Of a stretch of DNA of 64,000 nucleotides, positions 19,017 to 28,095 are shown piece after piece. The stretch is from JAHBNG01 sp039028975 (GTDB taxonomy: Bacteria; Chloroflexota; Anaerolineae; Caldilineales; Caldilineaceae). The notes below the pieces were generated by a model, which was given only the letters and a program-made list of their open reading frames with translations, had not been told where the DNA came from and ran no database searches. The stretch spans positions 192,181 through 256,180 of the forward strand of contig JBCCHB010000001.1 of the NCBI GenBank assembly GCA_039028975.1, read 5' to 3'. Every line of letters starts with the position of its first letter. The stretch's first letter is position 1. A program made the translations under genes and the position numbers.

Positions 19017-20135
19017 ATGAAGATTACTGAGATAAAAACATATTTGGTGAATGCAAACGAAGAAGACGCTCAGATGGTAAGCCGACCACGAGGGCGAAAC
19101 TGGCTTTTTGTCAAGGTCTTTACAGATGAAGGCGTGACAGGTGTGGGTGAAGGAGGGGGCTGGCCATTTCTGGTCGAGAAGGCCATTCAAGAAATGAAAC
19201 ATTTTTTGATTGGCGAGAATCCCTTTGCCATTGAGCACCTGTGGTTAATGCTCTACGATATTTTACATGGACACGGCGCAACCGGGGCGGTGCGTGGCGG
19301 CGTGATCAGCGCTATCGATTGTGCGTTGTGGGATATCAAGGGAAAAGCGTTAGGGGTGCCGGTTTGGGAGCTGTTGGGTGGCAAGATGCGCGACAGCATC
19401 CCAGTCTATGGCCATGCCAGCTCACCGCAAGCGGCTGAGAAGCTGATCGATCGCGGGTATAAATTCTTCAAATGCAACCCAACCGTGGAGACGATCAAAA
19501 CCCTACGCGAGGCGGTGGGCTACGAGGTCGAGATTGGCGTTCACTGCCACGCCGAGTTTACCCCTGCCGCGGCAATTCAATTGGGGCGCGGTTGTGAACC
19601 CTATCGGCCCATGTTTTTAGAGGATCCGGTGGTGCCAGAAAACATTGAGGCATTTGCAAAAGTAGCCGAGAAGATCGGCATTCCACTGGCAACGGGTGAG
19701 CGTTTCGCCTCTAAATGGGCCTTTAGCGAACTGCTGGCCCGCAATTTGGTCGATATCGTTCAACCTGAAACCACACGCTTGGGCGGGATCACCGAGTTAA
19801 AGAAGCTGGCGGCAATGGCCGAAGCGCAATCTGTGACGGTCGCCCCTCACGATGGCTCGGTTGGGCCGATTATTGAGATGGCCAATGTACACGTGCTAGC
19901 CAGCATCCCGAACTGCATCTTCCTTGAACATAAGGCCGATGATGTTCCCTGGCGCTATGAAGTGGCTCCCGGCGCGGTTCAAGAGGAAAATGGCGCGATT
20001 CGCGTTCCAGATGCGCCGGGGCTGGGCTGTGATATCGATGACGTGGTCGCGGCGGCCCATCCAATTGCCGACATCGATGCCTTTGAGTACAGCCACCGCA
20101 GCCCAGAGCAGATTCAACAGTCGTTTGTGCGGTGA
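19017..20135 (+). CDS. Mandelate racemase/muconate lactonizing (enolase superfamily) protein, sugar-acid dehydratase-like
   Basis: 372 residues from MKITEIKTYLV; an ATG nine bases earlier (19008) is in frame, but the later start matches the family N-terminus. The capping domain leads to a TIM barrel. KFFKCNP carries the first catalytic Lys region. The metal-ligand positions read GVHCHAEF (usually D-x-H or D-x-N), FLEDPVVPEN (Glu) and ATGERFA (Glu). The distal part has QPETTRLGGI and APHDGSVGP with a His, as in galactonate-type dehydratases. The first metal ligand seems to be His-Cys-His rather than Asp, which is unusual. Members dehydrate sugar acids such as galactonate, mannonate or arabinonate. 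It lies downstream of the ADH and Gfo/Idh genes, consistent with a sugar-acid pathway. Confidence 0.88.
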   Translation: MKITEIKTYLVNANEEDAQMVSRPRGRNWLFVKVFTDEGVTGVGEGGGWPFLVEKAIQEMKHFLIGENPFAIEHLWLMLYDILHGHGATGAVRGGVISAIDCALWDIKGKALGVPVWELLGGKMRDSIPVYGHASSPQAAEKLIDRGYKFFKCNPTVETIKTLREAVGYEVEIGVHCHAEFTPAAAIQLGRGCEPYRPMFLEDPVVPENIEAFAKVAEKIGIPLATGERFASKWAFSELLARNLVDIVQPETTRLGGITELKKLAAMAEAQSVTVAPHDGSVGPIIEMANVHVLASIPNCIFLEHKADDVPWRYEVAPGAVQEENGAIRVPDAPGLGCDIDDVVAAAHPIADIDAFEYSHRSPEQIQQSFVR

Positions 20136-20395
20136 CAAGCGTGATAATTGTATGAATCCTTCTTTCATGAACACCAGACTACGATCACCTCAGCTTACAC
20201 CCGCCATCTTTTTCAATAGAACGATATATTCGGTCAGATAGAACGGATACCTATGAGCACCTCAGATTTGAACACAACGCGCGAGCAATTATTGCAGAAA
20301 GAACGAGTGAAGTTCGAATGAAACAAGCATCAGCAGAGTAGTATGAAAAAAGCACTTCAGCTAGTCAGCACTTCAGCATTATGGACCCTTGAACC

Positions 20396-21355
20396 ATGAC
20401 CTACACAATCCGTCCATTCAACCCTGTCCAAGAAGAGTATGAAATTTTGGTGGATCTCCACAATGCCTATTGGCCGGACCGCCCTGACGTAGCCAGGGAT
20501 TGGCAAATGGCTGACGAACGTTGGAATCCGAAGTACCTTTTTCAGCGTTACGTTTATGAACAAGATGGCACTATTGTGGCATTTGGGCAGGCCAACGAGT
20601 CACCCTGGAATTATGTAGAAGGCCAATATCATCTGGAGTTTCATGTTCATCCTGAACATCTTGGGCAGGGCATCAAACAGCGACTTTATGAGCATATCGA
20701 TCAGATTTTGCGGCAGCACACGCCCAAACCGACGAGTTATGCTGCATACACTCGTGAGGATAAGGAGGAGTTGGTTGCCTTTTTGAAGTCGCTTGATTTT
20801 GCCATTGTGCAGCGAGAGGCGGTATCCGAGATCGATATGGATGGATTTGATCCCACCCCTTTTGCCAGTCATGCGGAAAGAGCAAAGAAAAACGGCATTA
20901 TCATTTATACGCTCGCAGAACTGATGGAGATCTGTTCAGACTGGAGGCAACGCAATTACGATCTCATTCTGGCGATTATCAACGAAATTCCAGGGCCAGA
21001 GACATCCACCCCACAGCCAATCGACGAGTTTTATAAGATTTATGATCATCCCAATTACATTCCTGATGGCTGGTTCATTGCATTGGATGGTGAAGAGTGG
21101 GTAGGGAATAGCTCGCTGTGGAAGGTATCAGGACAGGATGATCGACTCGACGTAAACGTGACGGGCGTGTTACCATCGCATCGACGCAAAGGAATTGCAA
21201 CTGCGCTCAAGCTGAAGACGTTTGAGTATGCGCTACGGCACGGTGTACGCTATATCAAAACCGGCAACGAAGAGAACAATCCGATGTATGACCTCAACCT
21301 GATGCTGGGTTTCAAGCCAAAGCCAGGTTGGCTGACCTTTCGCAAAGAGCTATAG
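20396..21355 (+). CDS. Double-domain GNAT family N-acetyltransferase
   Basis: A 319-residue protein with two GNAT folds. The N-terminal half has FHVHPEHLGQGIKQRLYEHI near residues 80-100, a motif-A acetyl-CoA loop. The C-terminal half has VTGVLPSHRRKGIATALKL near 260-275, the classical R/QxxGxG/A pyrophosphate loop, then NNPMYDLNLMLGFKPKPG, typical of the C-terminal GNAT strand. The acceptor is unknown. It ends 17 bases before the next start, so it is probably co-transcribed with the TIM-barrel gene. Confidence 0.88.
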   Translation: MTYTIRPFNPVQEEYEILVDLHNAYWPDRPDVARDWQMADERWNPKYLFQRYVYEQDGTIVAFGQANESPWNYVEGQYHLEFHVHPEHLGQGIKQRLYEHIDQILRQHTPKPTSYAAYTREDKEELVAFLKSLDFAIVQREAVSEIDMDGFDPTPFASHAERAKKNGIIIYTLAELMEICSDWRQRNYDLILAIINEIPGPETSTPQPIDEFYKIYDHPNYIPDGWFIALDGEEWVGNSSLWKVSGQDDRLDVNVTGVLPSHRRKGIATALKLKTFEYALRHGVRYIKTGNEENNPMYDLNLMLGFKPKPGWLTFRKEL

Positions 21356-21372
21356 ATAAGGAAGAACCCACA

Positions 21373-22443
21373 ATGAAAACAACCCAGCCCGAACCCGAGG
21401 GCTTTTTCACCATTGGTCAGTGCAAGGAGCACTGGTGGTTGATCACGCCTGACGGAGAACCATTCTTCTCGCTCGGGATCAATCATATCGATCCCGCAAC
21501 CATGCGTTATCCAGAGAATATCGATTGTTGGCATAACAAATACGGCAGCAGCACGATGCGCTGGATTCGGGAATCGGTTGTGCCCAATCTCAAAGAGTGG
21601 GGCTTCAATTCTGTAGGCTGGGTCCAGGAGGTGACGGTGCGCAATTGGCAACATTCCCGTGCGTTTACGCCTGCGGAATACCAAGCGCTCGATATGCCCT
21701 ATTGCCATCTGCTACCCTTCACCGAATCCCATCAGTGGGAGCAACACGTCCGCCATTACGACTTCCACAGTACAGAATGGGAAGAGTGGTGCGACTATGT
21801 GGCCCGTTCCCACTGTGCGGAACTGAGTGAAGATCCCAACCTGATCGGCTACTTTTATAGCGATTGCCCAACCTGGATTCACGTCCGGCCCGTCAACGAA
21901 TGGCGCGGTCCAATCTTCGATCCCGATCGTCTCAAAACGGAGGCAGGTCGCAAAGAGCTGTCAGAACTGGCCCATCAATATTATCAAACCACCCATGATG
22001 CTATTCGCCGCTACGATACCCACCACCTCATCTTGGGCGATCGCTACGAAGCCAATGCCCCCATTGCGATAGAAGTGGTTGACGCCGCCTTGCCTTATGT
22101 CGACGTGCTCTCCTTCCAGGATTTCCGTGATCCGGTTAAGCATTTGGCGGAATGGCACCAGAATACGGGCAAGCCTGTGCTGCTGGCCGATGCAGCCAAA
22201 ATGAAATGGCAAACCGAGCACGGTGAGGTAACCCACAACAACGGTCAATGGTATGCAGAGACGCTGGCACAGTTGCACCAGAATCCTGGCTGTATTGGCT
22301 TTCATCTCTGTGGTGCCTACCAACGCAACCGAGCGCGACGTTACGGTCTAATAGACGAAGCGGAACAACCTGATCAGAAAAATGTGGACCTGATCAAGGC
22401 GGCCAACGAGGAAATCAAAAAGTTGATGGTTCAAGCATTCTGA
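21373..22443 (+). CDS. Agarase-like TIM-barrel protein (glycoside hydrolase fold), function uncertain
   Basis: 356 residues from MKTTQPEPEGFFTIGQCKEH. The sequence FSLGINHIDPATMRYPEN and later LKEWGFNSVGWVQEV are typical of agarase-like clan A glycoside hydrolases. The positions where catalytic acids are expected read GYFYSDCPTW and KPVLLADAAKM, with Asp where these families normally have Glu (DNE and SEF/TEF). It may therefore be an altered hydrolase or a non-hydrolytic relative. No signal peptide is seen, so it should be cytoplasmic. The start at 21373 is preferred because it follows aaggaag by a proper distance; a frame extension back to 21328 overlaps the GNAT gene. Confidence 0.7.
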   Translation: MKTTQPEPEGFFTIGQCKEHWWLITPDGEPFFSLGINHIDPATMRYPENIDCWHNKYGSSTMRWIRESVVPNLKEWGFNSVGWVQEVTVRNWQHSRAFTPAEYQALDMPYCHLLPFTESHQWEQHVRHYDFHSTEWEEWCDYVARSHCAELSEDPNLIGYFYSDCPTWIHVRPVNEWRGPIFDPDRLKTEAGRKELSELAHQYYQTTHDAIRRYDTHHLILGDRYEANAPIAIEVVDAALPYVDVLSFQDFRDPVKHLAEWHQNTGKPVLLADAAKMKWQTEHGEVTHNNGQWYAETLAQLHQNPGCIGFHLCGAYQRNRARRYGLIDEAEQPDQKNVDLIKAANEEIKKLMVQAF

Positions 22444-22505
22444 ATGTCTGACATCTTATCACCTGAGACTAACCAATCATAAATCAAATCTCACATGAAA
22501 AAACC

Positions 22506-22718
22506 TTGCAGGATTGTGGCGTCACCAATCAAACCATTGCGTAGCAACATCGCGACGAGTTAGACGAACAGGGCTTCACCATTCTCTGTGATAACATTGA
22601 TGACAAATGGCTTGAGCGGTTGCGCCAACGGTTTGAAGACCTAACCAAAGACGAAAAAGACCAAAGTAAATTGATTTGCTATTGTTGTCATTCTATATTT
22701 AGGTTACTCCCGCGTTGA
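22506..22718 (+). pseudogene. Phytanoyl-CoA dioxygenase (PhyH) N-terminal remnant
   Basis: Translation gives NQTIA, an in-frame TAG at 22542-22544, then QHRDELDEQGFTILCDNIDD and KWLERLRQRFEDL before losing similarity and stopping at 22716. The pattern DxLDExGYTIL...IDxxWLERLRxxFEDL is the usual PhyH amino terminus, and an intact relative begins at 59251. No iron-binding HxD is present. I read it as a broken gene fragment. Confidence 0.55.
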
Positions 22719-22818
22719 CATAATCCACACTCACATTAGTGCACCTCCATCATCTTTTACTTTCTCTATCCACTTCGGTAGTATACTATACTGGGTATGG
22801 TATTCTTTTATGGGCCGT

Positions 22819-22907
22819 TAAAGGGGTCTGTCGGAAATTAACATAGTCAACTTTCCCAGTCTTTGGTCGCAAAACTTGTACGACCTATTTATCGACAGAT
22901 CCTTAGG
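22819..22907. repeat. Short element with terminal inverted repeats (MITE or IS relic)
   Basis: The left end taaaggggtctgtcgg and the right end cgacagatccttag are imperfect inverted repeats enclosing about 60 bases with no coding potential. The ggtctgtcgg-type terminus is common among DDE-transposase insertion sequences. It lies between the PhyH remnant and the CBS transporter. Confidence 0.4.
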
Positions 22908-23148
22908 GTCCGCGTAAGAATAAGTTAGTGAATTTATATGGCTTTACACCGAGAAAATTCGATAGGCTATTTCTACGCGGGCTCTTACTTGAACGTATCA
23001 TCCCCCATTCAATCAATCTTATTTAGGCTTTTCCAAAAATTAAAATCTCCAATTCGGCTGGAAAAGTCATCGCTATTCCAGGAGGAAGCTTCCCTTTTAA
23101 TGGGTATTTGTTTTCTGGACTAGTCTTGATTTCAGGAATTAGACAATC

Positions 23149-24210
23149 ATGGTTTCATTAATCCTTGCTGTTGGTACAGTTATTGTTGTATCGGCGATGT
23201 GTTCTTTGTTTGAGGCTGTGATTTATGCTGTTCCCCTCAGCCATATCGAGTCATTGGTCCAAGCAAAACGCCCCAACGGTCTCATCCTCCAACAGCTTCG
23301 GGAAAAGGTTGACGAGCCGATTGCAGCCATTTTGTCGCTTAACACTATTGCAAATACCGCCGGTGCGGCTATAGCCGGAGCCATGGCCGCCGGAGTATTC
23401 GGGTCGGCCTGGCTGGGATTGTTCTCATCCTTGTTTACCTTGGCTATCCTGCTCTTTTCAGAGGTAGTGCCTAAAACGGTGGGGGTAGTTTACGCCCGGT
23501 CTTTATCGGAACGGATTGCCCGACCCCTGTTATATCTGGTTTGGGTGTTCAAACCGTTGATATGGCTGCTTGGGCTGGCGACCAAAGTCATTGAGCGTCG
23601 AGAGTCCTCCGAAAAGGTCTCGGAGGCCGATTTGGTAGCAATGACACAGCTGGGCATGCGAGAGGGTGTGATAAAGACTGATGAAGGCGAGGTCATAAAA
23701 AATATTCTATCGCTTGAAAATAAAACCGTGCGGGAGGTGATGACTCCCCGAACCGTCCTCTTTACTTTGCCGGACAACATTACAGTTGAAGAGGCGATGA
23801 TTGATAAGCAACTTTATACCCATAGTCGAATTCCTGTTTACTCTGAAAACATTGATAATATAATCGGAATTGCTCTGCGCCACGATATTGTGATGGCCGT
23901 GGCAGAGAATCGCTTGAATACCGAAATCGCCTCACTGATTAAGCCAGCTGACTTCATATTTGAACGAAATAATCTGGACCAAGTATTGAAAAAATTTCTT
24001 GAGTTGCACCGTCATATGTTTGTGGTCATTGGCGAATTTGGCGATGTAAAGGGCGCGATTACCCTGGAGGATATTTTAGAGGAAATTCTGGGACAGGAGA
24101 TTGTGGATGAATCGGACCGTGTCGTGGATATGCGTGAACTAGCTAAGCACCGGCGACAGGAGCTTTTGAAGGAACATACAGACAGTCACTCTAAGACGAA
24201 TGACAAATAA
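23149..24210 (+). CDS. CNNM/DUF21-CBS domain membrane protein (HlyC/CorC family)
   Basis: A 353-residue protein. The DUF21 membrane domain (residues 1-170) has hydrophobic segments near 3-25, 60-85, 90-110 and 125-145 and contains the conserved LSEVVPKTVGV-like SEVVPKT motif. The cytosolic part has LENKTVREVMTPRT and two CBS domains (about 190-310), with GDVKGAITLEDILEEILGQE as the standard end of the CBS pair. The C-terminal CorC/HlyC transporter-associated domain is missing, replaced by a short charged tail. Family members are linked to magnesium or cobalt transport, but substrate assignment here is only by family. Confidence 0.9.
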   Translation: MVSLILAVGTVIVVSAMCSLFEAVIYAVPLSHIESLVQAKRPNGLILQQLREKVDEPIAAILSLNTIANTAGAAIAGAMAAGVFGSAWLGLFSSLFTLAILLFSEVVPKTVGVVYARSLSERIARPLLYLVWVFKPLIWLLGLATKVIERRESSEKVSEADLVAMTQLGMREGVIKTDEGEVIKNILSLENKTVREVMTPRTVLFTLPDNITVEEAMIDKQLYTHSRIPVYSENIDNIIGIALRHDIVMAVAENRLNTEIASLIKPADFIFERNNLDQVLKKFLELHRHMFVVIGEFGDVKGAITLEDILEEILGQEIVDESDRVVDMRELAKHRRQELLKEHTDSHSKTNDK

Positions 24211-24411
24211 GGTCATTTATGGCTTAATACTCTCAATGTATATGTAGTGAGTCGCTACCAAATCGGAAACTGGGTTTCATTCAGGAGGGAAGGCTAAGAA
24301 GAGAGTCGTTCTACAATGGTGAATTCCACGATTAAATCTTGTGGGGAATGGCGCTGGAAGAATATGATTCGACGAACCACATGAGTGATTAGGAGAGAGA
24401 GGAGAAAAACT

Positions 24412-25332
24412 ATGAAATTTGGTGCCCAACTCAAAGTTTACCGAGCTCAATGGGATGAGATGGAGGTCTATATCCAGGCCATGGAAGCGGGAAGATGGTG
24501 CAGCCTGTGGTTTCCTGATCACTTCCTGCCACCTACCCCCATCGGTATTCCCATTGAGCAGGATGAACAAAACCAAGCATACGAAGCGTTTATCCCCCTT
24601 GCGGTGGCCGCGGGCATGACAGAAAGGATCAAGTTGGGCAGCCTGGTATTGGGCAACACCTACCGCAATCCAGCCTTGGTGGCCAAAATGGCTGCCGAAC
24701 TCGACCAAGCCAGCAAAGGTCGCTTTATCCTGGGTATTGGGGCAGGTTGGTTCGAGCGCGAACACCAGGCTTATGGATGGACGTTCCCCTCCCTAAAGGA
24801 GCGACAGGACCGGTTGGAGGAGGCTTGTATATTGATTCGCAAGCTTTTTACGGCAGAAACCCCGGTCGACTTTCAGGGTCGCTATTACCGACTAGAGAAC
24901 GCCCCTCTCTCCCCAGGTTGTTATCAAAAGCCTGCTATCCCGATCATGATTGGTGGAAATGGCGAGCGTCGCACGCTACGCACTCTGGCGCGGTATGGGG
25001 ATATCTGGAACTATAACGGGTGGGCAGGGATGGATATTGAGGTCTTTAAGCACAAACTTAACGTGCTTGCCCAGCATTGTGAAACCATCGATCGCGATCC
25101 GGCAGAGATCAAGTTGACGGTACATTATCCCTTGAGACTGGCCGATAACGATGCTGAACGAAAACGCCTCCTGGAAGAAAACCCAAGAAGGACGGTTGGA
25201 TCGCGAAACTTCCATCTCGATTTGATTGGGGAATTTAAGGAAGCTGGGGTTGAGGAGATGTGCTGTGCGTCCTTCAGTAGCGTTGAAGATTTGCAGCGAG
25301 TGGATGAAGAAATCATTACAGCGTTTGATTAG
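24412..25332 (+). CDS. LLM class F420-dependent oxidoreductase (luciferase-like)
   Basis: 306 residues from MKFGAQLKVYRAQWDEM; aggagagagaggag precedes this ATG, while an earlier in-frame ATG at 24385 lacks family sequence. The bacterial luciferase TIM barrel is recognised by LWFPDHFLPP near residue 30, RIKLGSLVLGNTYRNPALVA, and LGIGAGWFEREHQAYGW near 110. ILIRKLFTAE and PIMIGGNGERRTLRTLARYG are also characteristic. Members use coenzyme F420 or FMN to oxidise or reduce diverse substrates, and F420 use is inferred from the DHF-type motif. It stands alone with about 200 bases upstream and 290 downstream free of genes. Confidence 0.9.
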   Translation: MKFGAQLKVYRAQWDEMEVYIQAMEAGRWCSLWFPDHFLPPTPIGIPIEQDEQNQAYEAFIPLAVAAGMTERIKLGSLVLGNTYRNPALVAKMAAELDQASKGRFILGIGAGWFEREHQAYGWTFPSLKERQDRLEEACILIRKLFTAETPVDFQGRYYRLENAPLSPGCYQKPAIPIMIGGNGERRTLRTLARYGDIWNYNGWAGMDIEVFKHKLNVLAQHCETIDRDPAEIKLTVHYPLRLADNDAERKRLLEENPRRTVGSRNFHLDLIGEFKEAGVEEMCCASFSSVEDLQRVDEEIITAFD

Positions 25333-25622
25333 TCGCTCCGGTTCAACGCCGTTAGCTTGAAATACGACAAGATGCTGTTGGCGAATTCAAAAATGCCCAT
25401 ACGATGTGGAGGTTGGCACGCCTCGAGCCGGTTTCTGACTCATAGCCGCACGGGCCGTGCTCACTTCACAAACAACTCGCCAACAGTGCCCGACAATATC
25501 AGGGAGGCTTGAACACAACCGTTCCCACAAGTGCGTTCGTGATGTGAGCGGCTCCACATCCGCCGGACGCCCGATGTTGACGCTGAAATATCAATGTTAG
25601 GGTGCATATAGGAGAAACCGAG

Positions 25623-26024
25623 ATGGCAATTAAAGGCGGATGTTTATGCGGCAAAGTTCGTTACGAAGTCAATGGGCCGCTCTTTGATGCGGACCACTGC
25701 CACTGTTCTCTGTGTCGGCGACAGCATGGTGCAGCATTTGCGACTTATGCGGTATTCAATCCAGGCGATTTTAGATGGATCTCAGGAGAAGACCATGTAA
25801 AAGTGTACGAAACATCATCAGGTGCCGGATGGTGTTTTTGCCGTGAATGTGGCTCCTCACTTGCAGAAGCCGACAAAGGTCAGATTGTCTCGGTAACGCT
25901 AGGTACGGTTGAAGGAGATCCAGGCATAAAGCCCGAGTCACATATCTTCGTCGGTTCCAAGGCTCAATGGCATGAAATAACCGACGACCTCCCGCAATTC
26001 GATGAAAGGCCTCCAGACTCCTAG
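25623..26024 (+). CDS. GFA family (glutathione-dependent formaldehyde-activating-like) zinc protein
   Basis: 133 residues from MAIKGGCLCGKVRYEV, with ggag eight bases upstream of the ATG. Zinc ligands typical of the family are present: CLC near residue 7, HCHCSLCRR near 33, and FCRECGSSL near 78. The fold is a small beta-tent (Mss4-like). Most members are annotated as glutathione-dependent formaldehyde-activating enzyme-like or centromere V-like, but experimental function is rarely known. The preceding 290 bases are non-coding and include a gttagg box. Confidence 0.85.
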   Translation: MAIKGGCLCGKVRYEVNGPLFDADHCHCSLCRRQHGAAFATYAVFNPGDFRWISGEDHVKVYETSSGAGWCFCRECGSSLAEADKGQIVSVTLGTVEGDPGIKPESHIFVGSKAQWHEITDDLPQFDERPPDS

Positions 26025-26106
26025 AAACCATTGAGCAAAATCTCCTAATAGTGAAAGTATAAAGAGCACATATTATCCATTCACAGATAACGATACAGAA
26101 TACAAA

Positions 26107-26595
26107 ATGAAAGACATCCAATTTTCTGGGTTGGACTTTTCAAACCAGGGCGAAATCAGCCGTATTGCTAGAATTCATATGGAAGGCCCTCTGGACTGGA
26201 TAGAAGGCTATCAGGTGAGTGAAGAGGCTGTCGAACAGACCTACAAGGTTTTGAGTGAATCAAACGATAATCCGAATACCCATGTGATAGTTGCTAGGGA
26301 TAGAGATAAAAGTTTAGTCGGCTTCCACTGGATCAGTATCGTTCCCGAAGACGAAGACTCGGCCCGTATCGAATCACTTTGGATTGATGAAAGCTATCGT
26401 AGGCGCGGAATAGCCACCAAGCTTAAAGGTCTTGGCGAAGTATGGGTGAAGGAAAAGGGCGCTAAGCAAATCATAACAACCGTGTTCTACGTGAACAAAA
26501 AGATGATCGACCTAAATATCAAAGAAGGTTTCGTCCCGGGTCAAGTACAAATGACGAAACAGCTATCTTGCTTGAATGCGAATGGAGAAGTGTAA
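26107..26595 (+). CDS. GNAT family N-acetyltransferase
   Basis: A 162-residue single GNAT domain. The acetyl-CoA binding motif ARIESLWIDESYRRRGIATK lies near residues 92-111, followed by KGAKQIITTVFYVNKKMIDL and EGFVPGQVQMTKQL, the last two strands of the fold. The acceptor is not predictable. It is separated from the GFA gene by about 80 bases and from the sulfatase remnant by one base. Confidence 0.85.
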   Translation: MKDIQFSGLDFSNQGEISRIARIHMEGPLDWIEGYQVSEEAVEQTYKVLSESNDNPNTHVIVARDRDKSLVGFHWISIVPEDEDSARIESLWIDESYRRRGIATKLKGLGEVWVKEKGAKQIITTVFYVNKKMIDLNIKEGFVPGQVQMTKQLSCLNANGEV

Positions 26596-26596
26596 A

Positions 26597-26752
26597 ATGC
26601 CCCAGAGCGACGAACAATCCAGCCGCCCGCAAAACATTCTGTACATCTCCATGGATGATCAAAGCCTTCGCTCCGTGAGCTACTACCCTGGGGCGCATCC
26701 CTGGGTGAATACGCCAAACATTGATCGCCCGGCAAGTGAGGGGGTTCGCTAG
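26597..26752 (+). pseudogene. Sulfatase N-terminal fragment (51 residues)
   Basis: ATG at 26597 opens MPQSDEQSSRPQNILYISMD with DQSLRSVSYYPGAHPW and VNTPNIDRPASEGVR, then TAG. This is the start of a family S1 sulfatase, with the metal-binding DD/DQ pair and the TPNIDRLASEG motif, but it stops before the Cys/Ser-x-Pro-x-Arg formylglycine site. A mobile palindrome follows 31 bases later, which may mark how the gene was cut. Confidence 0.7.
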
Positions 26753-26782
26753 TAAGGCCCTTCATAACCGTTCCACAACACG

Positions 26783-26870
26783 CTATACTCTGCTCTGTGC
26801 GAAATCCGGAGTTTCTTCTATGCTGAGCTTTTGTCGAAAACTCCGGATTTCGCCACAACCGCTGTGTAGC
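26783..26870. repeat. Palindromic element, diverged member of the TATACT family
   Basis: The ends gctatactctgctctgtg and accgctgtgtagc match the ends of the 13232 element (tatactcagctccgt and cgaccgcagtata). The arms gcgaaatccggagttt and aaactccggatttcgc are a perfect 16-base inverted repeat. It lies downstream of the truncated sulfatase. Confidence 0.65.
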
Positions 26871-26957
26871 CAGCACTTCCTCGGAAAGATCGGTGGGAAC
26901 ACGTTGCTCCTGTGCTTTGGCCAATAGTTGAGCAACAAACTTCTGAAGCGCACATGA

Positions 26958-28085
26958 ATGAACATAATGTATAAGAACCAACAACGAGCAGATAGATACT
27001 ACCATCTCAATTCAGAGCTAGCACAGATTGATAATGCTCACCTAACAACTCTACTAGATTCTAGCAAGCCACTTACAGCTTGGGGAAACAACGAAGCTAT
27101 CGAGATTTCGGGGACCAAGGTCTTTGTCAAGCGAATTCCAATAACGGATGTTGAACAACAAAACATGTTCTCCACTGCCAATCTCTATGATCTACCACCC
27201 TACTACAACTATGGTGCTGGTTCGGTCGGCTCAAACGTGTGCCGAGAGTTGGTGACCCACATCAAAACGACAAATTGGGTACTCAGCGGCCAGGCGGATT
27301 TCTTTCCGCTACTCTATCACTATCGAATTCTTCCTTTCAACGGTGAACATGCTGAAATCAAAATGGCAGACCATGATGAATACGTGACCTACTGGGGCAG
27401 TAGCGATAACATTGGTCGCTACATGCTTGACCGTGCCAACGCGACCGCCGAGCTACTGCTCTTTCTTGAATACATTCCGAAGGTTCTAAGTGCTCATTTA
27501 GACGAGCATCCTGAGGAATTGGATGAGCGGCTAATCGAAGTACGGTCGATTGTCGATTTCCTACAGACAAAAGGAATGCTTCATTTCGACCTTCATTTTT
27601 GGAATGTATTGACCGACGGTGAAAGCCTCTATCTGACCGACTTTGGGCTACTTCTTGACAAGAACTTTCCGCTACAGGAGAACGAACTAGCGTTTTTCCA
27701 AGCTACCACGAACTACGACTATGCACGCATGTTGGCAGATGTCGTTGTAAATATCTTCGTTCAATACCAACGCTCAGATGATGAGATACAGCAGCAGTTG
27801 CGATCCAAATTAGGGGTATCTGAAGAGGACAATCGATTTGATAAGATGATTGTGCCTCTCTTCGAAAATTTGGATGAGATAGCGGCGAACGGACCGCTTG
27901 ATGTGCCCAATACCTTCCTCGCCTGTATCGACAGATATCGTGGTATCATTACGATGACGATCGACTTTATGTCCACGATCGGTGGTGGGCCTCAAAAGGA
28001 TATTCCCTTTCCCAATGAGGAAATCGGCCAACTGCTCCGAGACACAGGTTTCGTTTCAAACGGAGCAAAGTTTAATAAAATGTAA
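26958..28085 (+). CDS. Protein-kinase-fold protein, copy 1 of tandem pair
   Basis: A 375-residue protein. Residues about 45-60 contain TKVFVKRIPITD with a candidate ATP-binding Lys. Near residue 208 is LHFDLHFWNVLTDG, a kinase catalytic loop (H-x-D-x4-N), followed by LYLTDFGLLLD with the DFG motif. The family resembles bacterial Ser/Thr or APH-type kinases, but I do not recognise a named subfamily. The next gene is a clear paralog, starting 10 bases after this stop, so the two form an operon. Downstream is a pseudo-PP2C membrane protein. The catalytic residues are complete, so activity is expected. The substrate is unknown. Confidence 0.75.
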   Translation: MNIMYKNQQRADRYYHLNSELAQIDNAHLTTLLDSSKPLTAWGNNEAIEISGTKVFVKRIPITDVEQQNMFSTANLYDLPPYYNYGAGSVGSNVCRELVTHIKTTNWVLSGQADFFPLLYHYRILPFNGEHAEIKMADHDEYVTYWGSSDNIGRYMLDRANATAELLLFLEYIPKVLSAHLDEHPEELDERLIEVRSIVDFLQTKGMLHFDLHFWNVLTDGESLYLTDFGLLLDKNFPLQENELAFFQATTNYDYARMLADVVVNIFVQYQRSDDEIQQQLRSKLGVSEEDNRFDKMIVPLFENLDEIAANGPLDVPNTFLACIDRYRGIITMTIDFMSTIGGGPQKDIPFPNEEIGQLLRDTGFVSNGAKFNKM

Positions 28086-28095
28086 GAAAGGAAGC

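Noticed and set aside
20253..20321. A 22-codon open frame MSTSDLNTTREQLLQKERVK
   Set aside because: It is too short to judge and has no recognisable family; it may be a relic of a gene start.
22938..23123. A 61-codon plus-strand open frame before the CBS transporter
   Set aside because: Composition is not convincing, no family pattern is seen, and no ribosome site is present.
25333..25610. A gttagg box and cgttagc upstream of the GFA gene, reminiscent of an integron attC site
   Set aside because: No paired aac box with the required inner and outer spacing was found, no similar site follows the GFA or GNAT genes, and no integrase is present.
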